From: Streptomyces spinoverrucosus
GTDB lineage: Bacteria > Actinomycetota > Actinomycetes > Streptomycetales > Streptomycetaceae
DNA length: 64,000 nt
Direction of reading: 5' to 3'
Assembly: GCF_015712165.1 (NCBI RefSeq)
Contig: NZ_JADPZX010000003.1
Span: forward strand, 124,001 to 188,000
Position 1 is the stretch's first letter; every line of letters starts with the position of its first letter. The notes under the pieces were generated by a model. It saw nothing but the letters and a program-made list of their open reading frames with translations. It did not search any database and was not told the origin of the DNA. Positions 25,906-34,526 of the stretch are shown piece after piece. The translations under genes were made by a program, and so were the position numbers.

Positions 25906-27629
25906 TCAGCCCAGCAACCGCCGTAGAAACGCGTTGCTGAACACATGGTGCGGGTCGAGCCGGTTCAGCGCGTCGGCCGCCCGCCCCCACACTCCGTCGC
26001 CGAACGAGGCGGGCACCGTCGTGCCGATGACGTCCTCGTCGCGCCACACGTCCGAGTCCGTGTACGCCCAGCCCTTGGACCACTCGACCCGGGCGAGCGC
26101 GTACCCGCCGTCGTACCCGCCGTCGTACCGCCCGAGCAGGAACCGCTCCAGCTCGCGCAGGAACGCCTCCGCGTACGGCGTCCCGGGCAGCGTCAGCACG
26201 TCCAGCCACACCGCCGAGTCCCACTCGGGGCGGCCCTCGACCGGCCGCACCGCCGACAGCAACGGGGCGTGCGCGCCGGCCAGTTCGGCGTCGGCGGGGT
26301 GGTCGAGGCCGGTCACCCGGATCTCCACGGAGCCGTTGACCGGGAACCGGCCCGGGCGGCGTACGCCGTCAGCCGCTCCCGGTAGAAACCGGTGAACTCA
26401 CTGATCACCCGCTGCACCTGCCCCCGCGAGGTGAGCACCGCGTACCCGTTGGCGTGCACCCGCAGCGTGGTCGGCCGCAGATACAGCAGCGTGTTCTTCG
26501 ACGGCCCCCAGATGTCGCCGGACAGCGTCGCCACTAGCCCGAGAGCCGCCACGTCGTACTGGAGATTCCCCAGCACCGGCGCCAGCGACCACGCGCCCTC
26601 CGCCACGATCCGCCCGACCAGATCCGCGACCGGCGTCGGAACGCTGTCGGAGAACGGGTAGTTGTACGGCGACGACACTCGCCGCGAGGCCGGCGGCCGC
26701 GTCGGTGACACGCTCCACACCTTCAGCCACGGATGCTCGGTGAAGGCGAACCAGATCGCCTCCACCCGCCCGGACGCGTCGAGGAAGCTCTCGAACGTCC
26801 GCCCGCCGGAGCCGGGCGCCGCGAACAACTCGCCCGCCGGAATGTCGACGCGGCTGACGCACCGCAGATTGGTGTTCGCCCCCACCCGCAGTACCACCTC
26901 CGTCACCAGCGCCCGCCCGAGATGCGTGAGCAGCGCCGCGCAGTCGGCCTCGTCGCGCCGGAACGTGCGCAGCACATAGGCGTCGCTGCTCTCGTCCCAC
27001 ACGACGGCGGTGAGCGACAGCACCAGATTGCTCAGCGAGCCGTACGTGCGCCCCGGCAGCCGCCGTTCGCCCCGTGCCGGTACGGCCGTGCCGTGCCCGT
27101 CGACGGCCAGGGCGCCGCCCAGCGTGAGGTTGCCGGGAGCGGGCACGGCGGTGAGACCGAGGCCGTGTTCCTCCAGGTACGTCAGCAGGGCCTCCATCGT
27201 CACACCGGTACCGGCGCGGACCGCCGAGCGGCCGTCGAGGGCGAGGCCGGTGAGGTGCCGGGTGGTGTCGACGAGGAGGACGGGGGAGTCGGGGCGCGTC
27301 CCCTCCGGGATCGTCAGCGGGGACCAGCCGTGCGAGGCGCCCCGGGCGCGGACCGTCCAGCCGTGTCGCCGGGCCCAGTTGACGACGGCGACCACCTGCC
27401 GCGGGTCCGCCGGAGCGCAGGCCCACAGGCCGGTGGCGGTGATCGCGCCGGTCCAGTTCCGGTACGCCGTCCGGTACAGGTCGACGTCGGCGGGGAAGTC
27501 GGGCAGCTCCTGAGCGGCGGCCGCCGGATCGGGCACCAGCACGGCGGGTACGGCGGCCAGGGCGGCGGCCGTGCGCAGGAAGCCGCGGCGGGTCCGGGGA
27601 GTGGGCTCTTCGGCCATACCGTCGGTCAT
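25906..27629 (-). pseudogene. Cholesterol-oxidase-like FAD oxidase gene with a single-base frameshift
   Basis: Residues 1-430 (from ATG 27629) carry a twin-arginine signal (TRRGFLRTAAALAAVPAVLV), an FAD-binding PCMH domain (VRARGASHGWSPLTIPEG, PAPGNLTLGGALAVDGHGTA) and a cholesterol-oxidase-type substrate domain. After ERLTAYAAR the frame is lost; the natural continuation FPVNGSVEIRVTGLDHPADAEL runs in another frame to 25906, ending DPHHVFSNAFLRRLLG. The missing base falls in the C/G run at 26349-26356. Total length, 1724 bases, is one short of a multiple of three. The family (vanillyl-alcohol-oxidase fold) oxidises sterols or sugars outside the cell. The gene is convergent with another single-base-frameshifted gene. 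Confidence 0.85.
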
Positions 27630-27678
27630 GCGCTCACGCTAGGGGCGGCTCGGCCGGAATCCGTTCGCCGCCGCGTTC

Positions 27679-27698
27679 GCTCACTCGCGTGAGTGAGC
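27679..27698. promoter_or_regulatory. Inverted-repeat operator between divergent oxidase and aldo/keto reductase genes
   Basis: GCTCACTC-GCGT-GAGTGAGC is a 20-bp inverted repeat with perfect 8-bp arms, centred 59 bases from the start of the oxidase gene and 78 bases from the reductase start. Its form suits a dimeric TetR- or MarR-type regulator, none of which is encoded next to it. Confidence 0.5.
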
Positions 27699-27766
27699 AA
27701 CGCGCAGCTTCCGGGACGTGGCGACCGCTTCCGCGCACGCCGGTGACAGGTGACAGACTGGCGACC

Positions 27767-28750
27767 ATGGAAGAGCGCGAATTCGGCAGGTCGGGTCAGC
27801 ATGCGTCGGTCGTCGGTCTCGGCACCTGGCAACTGGGCGCCGACTGGGGAGACGTCGACGACAAGGAAGCCCTCACGGTGCTGGAGGCGGCGGCCGAGTC
27901 GGGGGTGACCTTCTTCGACACCGCCGACGTCTACGGCGACGGGCGCAGCGAGCAGACCATCGCCACGTTCCTGAGCAGCCGACCGGACCTGCATGTGCTG
28001 GTCGCGACCAAGATGGGCCGCCGGGTCGAGCAGATCCCCGCGAACTACGTGCTGGACAACTTCCGCGCCTGGAACGACCGGTCCCGCCGCAACCTCGGCG
28101 TCGACCGCATCGACCTGGTGCAGCTGCACTGCCCGCCCACGCCCGTCTACTCCTCCGACGAGGTCTTCGACGCCCTCGACACGCTGGTCGAGGAGGAGCG
28201 GATCGCCGCGTACGGCGTCAGCGTGGAGACCTGCGCCGAGGCGCTCACCGCGATCGCCCGGCCGAACGTGGCCAGTGTGCAGATCATCCTCAACCCGTTC
28301 CGGATGAAGCCGCTGCGCGAGGTGCTGCCCGCCGCCCGCGAGGCCGGCGTCGGCATCATCGCCCGGGTGCCGCTGGCCTCGGGCCTGCTGTCCGGCAAGT
28401 ACACCAAGGACACCGTCTTTCCCGAGAACGACCACCGCACCTACAACCGGCACGGCGAGGCGTTCGACCAGGGCGAGACCTTCTCCGGCGTCGACTACAC
28501 CACCGGCGTCGAGGCCGCCGCCGAGTTCGCCGCACTCGCCCCCGAGGGGTACACCCCGGCCCAGCTCGCCCTGCGCTGGATCATCCAGCAGCCCGGCGTC
28601 ACCACCGTGATCCCCGGCGCCCGCTCCGCGGAGCAGGCCCGCGCCAACGCGGCCGCGGCCCGGCTGCCCGCCCTGCCCGACGCCACCCTCACCGCGATCC
28701 AGGACCTCTACCACGGGCGTATCAAGGACCAGGTGGAAGCTCGCTGGTAG
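27767..28750 (+). CDS. Aldo/keto reductase
   Basis: A 327-residue NADPH-dependent carbonyl reductase of the AKR barrel fold. The catalytic tetrad is seen as Asp and Tyr in FFDTADVYGDGRSE, Lys in LVATKMGRR and His in DLVQLHCPP. Cofactor-binding residues are in TTVIPGARSAEQARAN. The sequence belongs to the YdbC/general stress-like group of single-gene AKRs, whose physiological substrate is rarely known. ATG 27767 gives the usual N-terminus MEEREFGRSG; the open frame continues to 27689 but lacks support. Confidence 0.9.
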   Translation: MEEREFGRSGQHASVVGLGTWQLGADWGDVDDKEALTVLEAAAESGVTFFDTADVYGDGRSEQTIATFLSSRPDLHVLVATKMGRRVEQIPANYVLDNFRAWNDRSRRNLGVDRIDLVQLHCPPTPVYSSDEVFDALDTLVEEERIAAYGVSVETCAEALTAIARPNVASVQIILNPFRMKPLREVLPAAREAGVGIIARVPLASGLLSGKYTKDTVFPENDHRTYNRHGEAFDQGETFSGVDYTTGVEAAAEFAALAPEGYTPAQLALRWIIQQPGVTTVIPGARSAEQARANAAAARLPALPDATLTAIQDLYHGRIKDQVEARW

Positions 28751-28813
28751 CGGTGCCGCTCACGGGGAACCCGGTTGGGAAGACTTTTTGGACCTTCTCA
28801 ACCGGGAGGAACC

Positions 28814-29311
28814 GTGTCGACCGCGGAAGGCAGTGTGCACAGGCCCAGGGGACGCAACGAGACCGAGGAGGAGAGAGCCGACCGCATGTGGGGCGAGCTC
28901 ATCCAGGAGGTCCGTGTCGCGCAGATGGGCGTCCAGATCCTGTTCGGCTTCCTGCTGACCGTCGTCTTCACCCCGACCTTCGCGGACCTCTCCGACACGG
29001 ACCGGAGGCTGTACATCGTGACCGTGGTCATCGGCGCCGCGGCCACCGGCGCGCTGATAGGTCCGGTGTCGCTGCACCGCCTGGTGTCCGGCCGCCGTGT
29101 GAAGCCGCAGGCGGTGACCTGGGCCTCCCGGCTCACCTTCGTGGGCCTGATCCTGCTGCTCGCCACCATGATCTGCGCGCTGCTGCTGATCCTGCGCGTG
29201 GCGACCCACGACCCCTATGTGCCGTACCTGGTGGCCGGAGTCGTCGTCTGGTACGTGCTGTGCTGGTTCGCGCTGCCGCTGTGGACGCGGCGCCGCCACA
29301 CGAGTCAGTAG
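28814..29311 (+). CDS. DUF6328-family four-helix membrane protein
   Basis: A 165-residue protein. GTG 28814 has GGGAGGA four bases upstream. After an acidic N-terminus (RNETEEERADRMWGELIQEVR) come four transmembrane segments: QMGVQILFGFLLTVVFTPTF, IVTVVIGAAATGALIG, LTFVGLILLLATMICALLLI and YLVAGVVVWYVLCWFALPLW. This matches the DUF6328 family, common in actinobacteria and without known function. Its last 7 bases overlap the end of the convergent DUF2238 gene. Confidence 0.8.
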   Translation: MSTAEGSVHRPRGRNETEEERADRMWGELIQEVRVAQMGVQILFGFLLTVVFTPTFADLSDTDRRLYIVTVVIGAAATGALIGPVSLHRLVSGRRVKPQAVTWASRLTFVGLILLLATMICALLLILRVATHDPYVPYLVAGVVVWYVLCWFALPLWTRRRHTSQ

Positions 29312-29970
29312 CGGGGCAGATCGTTCAGCTGCCGGTCGTGGATCCGGCTGAGGAGCAGCAGCGAGGCGGTGGCGCCGATGAGGGCACAGAACATGTCCCA
29401 CTGTGTGTCCCAGACGTCGCCCTGCGTGGCCAGGAACGCGTCCGCCGCCTCGCCTCCGATCACGGCCGCCGCCCACTCCAGCATCTCGAAGACCGCGCTG
29501 AAGGCGAGGCACGCGCACACGGTCAGCGGCGCCAGCCAGCGGCTGCCGCGCAGCGGTGAGGTGCGCACGAGCAACTCCCGTACCAGGATGGCCGGTACGA
29601 AGCCCTGCATGAGGTGACCGAAGCGGTCGTACGGGTTGCGGTCCAGGCCGAAGGTGTCGCGCACCCAGTCGCCGAGGGGGACCTGCGCGTACGTGTAGTG
29701 GCCGCCCAGCACCAGGACGAGCGCGTGTGCGGCCAGCAGGATGCACAGCAGGCCGGTCATCGGGAACCGCCGCCAGGTCAGGAACAGCAGCGGCAGTCCG
29801 ACGATCACCCACACCGTCTCCAGGAACCAGGTCGCCCGGTCGTGCGGCTCCCAGGCGGAGACCGCCAGCGCCACGGCCACCAGCCCGGCGAGCAGCAGGG
29901 GCAGGCGCCTGCCGGTGCGGGCGGCGGACAGGGCCGGCATCGGGCGTGGGTCGGGACTGACAGCGGACAT
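29305..29970 (-). CDS. DUF2238 (YjdF-like) integral membrane protein
   Basis: A 221-residue protein with about six transmembrane helices. ATG 29970 has AGGAG at 7 bases. The family signature is visible: YTYAQVPLGDWVRDTFGLDRNPYDRFGHLMQGF, EMLEWAAAVIGGEAADAFLATQGDVWDTQWDMFCALIG. DUF2238 proteins resemble small membrane proteins of unknown function with conserved acidic and His residues in the membrane region. Convergent overlap of 7 bases with the DUF6328 gene. Confidence 0.85.
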   Translation of the reverse strand: MSAVSPDPRPMPALSAARTGRRLPLLLAGLVAVALAVSAWEPHDRATWFLETVWVIVGLPLLFLTWRRFPMTGLLCILLAAHALVLVLGGHYTYAQVPLGDWVRDTFGLDRNPYDRFGHLMQGFVPAILVRELLVRTSPLRGSRWLAPLTVCACLAFSAVFEMLEWAAAVIGGEAADAFLATQGDVWDTQWDMFCALIGATASLLLLSRIHDRQLNDLPRY

Positions 29971-30067
29971 GGGCGCACTCCTCTTCGTGGGAGCCCCATC
30001 GTGTCGGCGCGCCGTCACCGCGACATGAGTACGGCTACTCAACTCCCGCCACACGGACCCGGGTAGC

Positions 30068-30493
30068 TCAGCCCTCGGCGATGACCTCGGCCAGGAAGTC
30101 GTCCACCTGGATCCGTTCCTGCCCGGGCGCGACGATCTCGTGGGTCCGGCGCAGGAACGACTCGACGGCCGGGGCCCAGGCGAACACCACCGCGTGATGA
30201 CGTTCGCCGTCGGACCGGGCGTCGCCGAGGAACTCCATGCGCAGCTCCTCCCACACGCCCGTCGACACCGGGCGGAACCGCACATCGCCCACGCCGACGG
30301 GCCGCCGCAGCCCGTCGAGAAGCATCTCCCGGTCCAGCCGCCACCGGGCCAGCACATGGCCGTCGTGACTGAACACCGCGGTGACGGCGAACGGGTCGTC
30401 GGCGTCGTAGCCGAGGTGGGCGAGCACGGGGAAGCGGTCCGTGGCGCCCGCCTGGAGCTGCATGACCAAGGTCTTGTGCACGTTGGGGTTCAC
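30068..30493 (-). CDS. SsgA-like sporulation/cell-division regulator (SALP)
   Basis: A 141-residue protein of the SsgA-like family, restricted to morphologically complex actinobacteria. SALPs help to place septa and remodel peptidoglycan in aerial hyphae. Typical features are GYDADDPFAVTAVFSHDGHVLARWRLDREMLLDGLRRPVGVGDVRFRP and the C-terminal SFLRRTHEIVAPGQERIQVDDFLAEV. GTG 30493 is preceded by GGAGG at 8-9 bases. Which of the several paralogues it corresponds to cannot be told. Transcribed alone. Confidence 0.9.
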   Translation of the reverse strand: MNPNVHKTLVMQLQAGATDRFPVLAHLGYDADDPFAVTAVFSHDGHVLARWRLDREMLLDGLRRPVGVGDVRFRPVSTGVWEELRMEFLGDARSDGERHHAVVFAWAPAVESFLRRTHEIVAPGQERIQVDDFLAEVIAEG

Positions 30494-30608
30494 GAGAGGG
30501 CCTCCGAGGAGAACGGTCGTAGAGACCTCTAGTACCCCGGTCGTGCGCGTGATGCTCAGCCTTGAGAGTGATTCTCCGGTGTCCCGCGCGACGCCGTGAG
30601 GCAGGTGG

Positions 30609-31580
30609 TCAGCCGAGGGCGTCGCGCAGCGCCGGCAGCAGGGTCTTCGCCGACCAGTCCAGGTACTCCGGCTGCGACTCGCCGCCGATCTGCACCAGGG
30701 CGATCTCCGTGAACCCGGCCTCGGCGTACGGGCGTACGGCCGCCACGAAGTCCTCCGGGTCGTCGCCGCACGGAATCGACTCGGCGACGTCGTCCTGGGA
30801 CACGTACTGGGTGGCCGACTCGAAGGAATCAGGGTGCGGCAGCTCGGAGTTGACCTTCCAGCCGCTGCCGAACCAGCGGAACTGCGCGTGCGCCCGCTTC
30901 ACCGCCGCCTCGCGGTCGGTGTCGTAGCAGACCGGCAGCTGGCCCACACGTGGCTTGCCCGTACCGCCGTGCCGGTCGAAGGCCTCCAGCAGGCCCGGTT
31001 TCGGCTCCGTCGCGATGACGAGGTCGGCGAGCCGCCCCGCCAGCTTGCAGGAGCGCTCGCCGGAGACGGCGATGCCGATCTGCGGCGGCTCGTCGGGCAG
31101 GTCCCACAGCCGGGCCGACTCCACGTCGAAGTGCGTGCCGCGGTGGTTCACATGACCGCCCGCGAACAGCGCCCGGATGATCTCGACCGCTTCCTCCAGC
31201 ATCTCGTGCCGCACGTCGACGGACGGCCAACCGCCGCCCACCACATGCTCGTTGAGGTTCTCGCCGGACCCGAGGCCCAGCCGGAAGCGGCCCTGCGACA
31301 GCAGCTGCATGGTCGCCGCCTTCTGCGCCACCACCGCCGGGTGATAGCGGAAGGTCGGACAGGTCACGTAGGTCATCAGCGGGATGCGGTCCGTCGCCTG
31401 CGCCGCCGCGCCCAGCACACTCCACACGTACGGGGAGTGACCCTGGGAGCGCAGCCACGGAAAGTAGTGGTCCGAGGCCACGGAGAAGTCGAATCCGGCT
31501 TCCTCGGCCCGCACCACGTGGTCCACGAGATCACGGGGGCCGGCCTGTTCGGTCATCATCGTGTATCCGATTTGCGCCAT
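30609..31580 (-). CDS. LLM-class (F420-type) flavin-dependent oxidoreductase
   Basis: A 323-residue luciferase-like monooxygenase-fold enzyme, of the subgroup related to F420-dependent glucose-6-phosphate dehydrogenase. Seen are IGYTMMTEQAGPRDLVDHVVRAEEAGFDF, ASDHYFPWLRSQGHSPYVWSVLG, RFRLGLGSGENLNEHVVG and the family-wide EMLEEAVEIIRALF. ATG 31580 gives the expected N-terminus; a GTG at 31619 is in frame. Coenzyme F420 is common in Streptomyces, and this protein probably uses it. The substrate is not known. Confidence 0.88.
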   Translation of the reverse strand: MAQIGYTMMTEQAGPRDLVDHVVRAEEAGFDFSVASDHYFPWLRSQGHSPYVWSVLGAAAQATDRIPLMTYVTCPTFRYHPAVVAQKAATMQLLSQGRFRLGLGSGENLNEHVVGGGWPSVDVRHEMLEEAVEIIRALFAGGHVNHRGTHFDVESARLWDLPDEPPQIGIAVSGERSCKLAGRLADLVIATEPKPGLLEAFDRHGGTGKPRVGQLPVCYDTDREAAVKRAHAQFRWFGSGWKVNSELPHPDSFESATQYVSQDDVAESIPCGDDPEDFVAAVRPYAEAGFTEIALVQIGGESQPEYLDWSAKTLLPALRDALG

Positions 31581-31655
31581 AGGGGGCGAGTTTCCGTGTG
31601 GGGCGAGCGGAAACGACACAGCGACGAGCGATGCGGATCACGGGGTCGGCGACTG

Positions 31656-33272
31656 TCAGTCCTCGGCGGGCCGGAAGGTGCGCAGGAAGGCGTTCAGGGC
31701 CTGGCGGTTCTCGGCGTCGTCCCAGTCCACGGCCGGGGTCGTCCAGCGCAGTGAGTAGCCGCGGCCGCCGCCGATGAGGAAGCCACGGCCGAGGGTGCGG
31801 ATCCGGGTGCCGTCGACGTCGGCGAGCCACTCCATGTCGGCGGCCTGCTGCCCCCGGTAGGTCGTCGCCTGGATCTCCCCGAGCCGCCGGTAATCGTCGG
31901 CGGCCTGCTTCAGTCCCGGTTCGACGTCGTCGCGCCAGACGGCGACCGGGTCCGGTCCGACGCGTTCGCTGTACGTCACCGCCAGCGTGCGCGAATCACC
32001 GGGCGCGCCGAGCACCACGCGGTACGCCAGGTCGGCCGCGCGTGTCGTGCTCAGTGGCTTCCAGCCCTCGGGGAGGGCGATGGAGAAGCCCTCGGGGGAG
32101 CGGTAGGTGCGGAAGCCCGGCGGCAGAGCGGGGGCCGAGGGGGACGGGGGCGCGCTGGTGGGCGGGGCGCTCGGAGTGGTCGGGGCCGGTGATGTCGGAG
32201 TCGGCGCGGGGGTGGTCGGGCGGTCCGGTTCCGGCGTCCCGGCGGAGGCCGACGGGCGGGGCTCGGTGCCGGACGCGGAGGTGCTCGTACCAGGCAGCTC
32301 ACGTGTCACCGCGAGGACGGCCACCGCGACCGTGACCACGGCCAGGGCCGTCCCGGCGATCATGGTTCGTCTGCTCCACCCCGGGTCGGCGGCGTGCAGG
32401 GCGGTGGCGTACGCGCGGCGCAGCCGGGGGACCGGTGCGCTGGGCAGGGCCGCCTCGGGGTCCTCGTTGACCACGCGGGTGAGCGCCTCGCGGACCACGG
32501 GCCGGGTGAGGCGCTCCCGGCAGTCCTTGCGCAGCAGCCCCTGAACGACCTGGGTGAGCGGTCCGGCGCGCAGCGGCGTGCGCAGCGGGAGCCGGTCCAC
32601 GCCCTTCAGCGTGGCCTCGGGCCGGTCCCGGTCCCGGAACGGCGGGCGCCCCTCGACCATCGCGTAGAGCATCGCGCCCAGCGCCCACAGGTCGGCGGCG
32701 GGGCCGATGCGCTCGTCGCGGGCCTGCTCCGGGGAGGCGTACGACAGTGCCGTCAGCCTTGGGGCCAGGGTCGCGCCCGCCAGCCCGAAGCCCGACACCA
32801 CGACCGGACCGTCCTCGCGGACGAGGACCTGGCCGGGACTGAGCTCGCCGTGCGTGATGCCCTGGCCGTGCGCGGCCTCCAGCACGTCGAGCAGCTCCAG
32901 GCCGATCCTGGCCGCCCGCACGTAGTTGAACGAACCGTGTTCCGCAAGGAGTTCCCCGAGCGGCGTACCGCCGATCCACTCGGTGACCGTCCACAGCGCG
33001 CCCTCCTCCGCGACCGCGTCGACGACGGTCGCGACCCGGCCGGGGCACAGCCGTCCCATCGTCTCCGAAGCGCGCATGATGCGGCCGACGGTCCGGCGCG
33101 CGGCGTCCCCGTCCGGCTCGCCCGGCAGCCCGACCTGGGTCAGCAGACAGGGGCGCCCGGCCTCGACGTCCTCCCCGTACCAGCAGACGCGGTTCGTTTC
33201 GCGATGGACGACCTCAAGGAGCCGGTACCGCCCGGCGACCAACTCGTGTGCGGAGACGTACGTCTTGCTCAT
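31656..33272 (-). CDS. Membrane-anchored serine/threonine pseudokinase
   Basis: About 538 residues. ATG 33272 is preferred for GAGGGATGACC upstream; ATG 33278 is also in frame. Residues about 15-270 have a kinase fold (AGRYRLLEVVHRE, TALSYASPEQARDER, PAADLWALGAMLYAMVEGRPPF), but the key sites are altered. HRDLKPxN reads HGELSPGQ, DFG reads SGFG, and no VAIK lysine is visible. It is therefore predicted to lack phosphotransfer. One transmembrane helix (MIAGTALAVVTVAVAVLAVT) and a Ser/Thr/Pro-rich linker lead to an outer domain of about 150 residues starting YRSPEGFSIALPEGWKP, with an SGRG-like turn near its end. Probably a signalling scaffold. Confidence 0.85.
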   Translation of the reverse strand: MSKTYVSAHELVAGRYRLLEVVHRETNRVCWYGEDVEAGRPCLLTQVGLPGEPDGDAARRTVGRIMRASETMGRLCPGRVATVVDAVAEEGALWTVTEWIGGTPLGELLAEHGSFNYVRAARIGLELLDVLEAAHGQGITHGELSPGQVLVREDGPVVVSGFGLAGATLAPRLTALSYASPEQARDERIGPAADLWALGAMLYAMVEGRPPFRDRDRPEATLKGVDRLPLRTPLRAGPLTQVVQGLLRKDCRERLTRPVVREALTRVVNEDPEAALPSAPVPRLRRAYATALHAADPGWSRRTMIAGTALAVVTVAVAVLAVTRELPGTSTSASGTEPRPSASAGTPEPDRPTTPAPTPTSPAPTTPSAPPTSAPPSPSAPALPPGFRTYRSPEGFSIALPEGWKPLSTTRAADLAYRVVLGAPGDSRTLAVTYSERVGPDPVAVWRDDVEPGLKQAADDYRRLGEIQATTYRGQQAADMEWLADVDGTRIRTLGRGFLIGGGRGYSLRWTTPAVDWDDAENRQALNAFLRTFRPAED

Positions 33273-33440
33273 GGTCATCCCTCGCTGAACGCCTGGCTCT
33301 CACCTTTCCCAGAGGTACGCGGGGCGCCACGGAGTGTGTTCAACGAGCGGGGCGCATATTCGCGAGACACCGCAGTTTTGACGTTCCGTCAGTGCGCCGC
33401 GATGCGCCTCGCCCGGGTCGTCATGGATTGTCCGCGGCCG

Positions 33441-34526
33441 TCACAGGTCCCGCCGCACCAGGAAGTCCAGCAGCGACCTCAGCTCCGCGTCCGCCCGGGC
33501 GTCGAGTGGGACGCCCGCGAGCGCGGCCCGCCCCGCGTCGATCTGCCGACGCGCCTCGGCCAGCGCCGCCGTACGTCCTCCCGCCGCCGCGACCAGCGCC
33601 GCGGCCTCGGCCGGGTCGCCGACGGACTTTAGGAGTTCGGCGAGGCGTCGGGCGGCCGGGTCGGCGGAGTCCAGTGCGAGCAGCACCGGGAACGTCTTCT
33701 TCCGCTCCCGCAGATCGGCGAGGACGGGCTTGCCGGTCACGGCCGGCTCGCCCCAGATGCCGAGTACGTCGTCGACGACCTGGAAGGCGACGCCGAGATG
33801 ACGTCCGGCGCGGTCGAGGGCGGTGACCGTGGCCGGGGGAGCGCCGCCGAGCAGGGCGCCCAGGGCGAGCGCGGCGCCGAGCAGCGAGCCCGTCTTGTGC
33901 TCGGCCATCGCCCGGTACTCCTCGGGCCGGACGCGCTCCGGGCCGCTCCAGGGCCGGGTGGCGAACAGCAGGTCGTCGGCCTGCCCGCACACCAGGTCGC
34001 CCAGCGCCACGGACAGCAGCCGTACGGCGTCCGGTCCCGCCCCGGCGAGGGTGCCGACGGCCAGCGCGAACAGCGCGTCGCCCGCCAGGACGGCCGGACC
34101 CGTGCCGTAGGCCTTCCACACGGTGGGGCGGCGGCGCCGGGTCGGGTCGCCGTCCATGATGTCGTCGTGCAGGAGGGAGAAGGCGTGCACCAACTCCACC
34201 GCGACCGCCGCCGGTACGCCACTCCGACCGGGCGCGCCGGCCGCCTCCGCGCCGAGCACGGCCAGCGCCTGCCGGACCCCCTTGCCACCCGGTGCGACGG
34301 CCGGTCCGCCGCCGACCTCGCACCAGCCGAAGGAGTACGCGGCCATCTCACCAACCCAGGGGTGCATCCCCGCGACGGCCTCCCGGAGCGCGGGCCGCAC
34401 CAACTCCCGGCAGCGGACGAGCACGTCGGGAGCGCCGGCCGGGGGCAGGGCCTGGTCGGCGCAGGCCGGGCTCGGGGCTTCGGGGGTGGCTGCCGGGGCC
34501 CGGACGCCCGAGTCCAGCGCCGTCAC
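33441..34526 (-). CDS. Polyprenyl diphosphate synthase
   Basis: A 361-residue trans-isoprenyl diphosphate synthase. GTG 34526 has GGAGG at 7 bases and overlaps the TPR-gene stop (GTGA), so the two are translationally coupled. The first aspartate motif is LLHDDIMDGDPTRRRRPTVW, the second FQVVDDVLGIWGE, with KTGSLLGAALALGALLG between. It elongates DMAPP with IPP; chain length cannot be fixed reliably. A 45-residue Pro/Ala-rich N-terminal tail resembles that of polyprenyl transferases packaged in family 2 encapsulins, but no encapsulin gene is nearby. Confidence 0.9.
   Translation of the reverse strand: MTALDSGVRAPAATPEAPSPACADQALPPAGAPDVLVRCRELVRPALREAVAGMHPWVGEMAAYSFGWCEVGGGPAVAPGGKGVRQALAVLGAEAAGAPGRSGVPAAVAVELVHAFSLLHDDIMDGDPTRRRRPTVWKAYGTGPAVLAGDALFALAVGTLAGAGPDAVRLLSVALGDLVCGQADDLLFATRPWSGPERVRPEEYRAMAEHKTGSLLGAALALGALLGGAPPATVTALDRAGRHLGVAFQVVDDVLGIWGEPAVTGKPVLADLRERKKTFPVLLALDSADPAARRLAELLKSVGDPAEAAALVAAAGGRTAALAEARRQIDAGRAALAGVPLDARADAELRSLLDFLVRRDL

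Noticed and set aside
33441..34526. Family 2 encapsulin cargo locus
   Set aside because: The polyprenyl synthase has a disordered N-terminal tail, but no encapsulin shell gene is present within the window.
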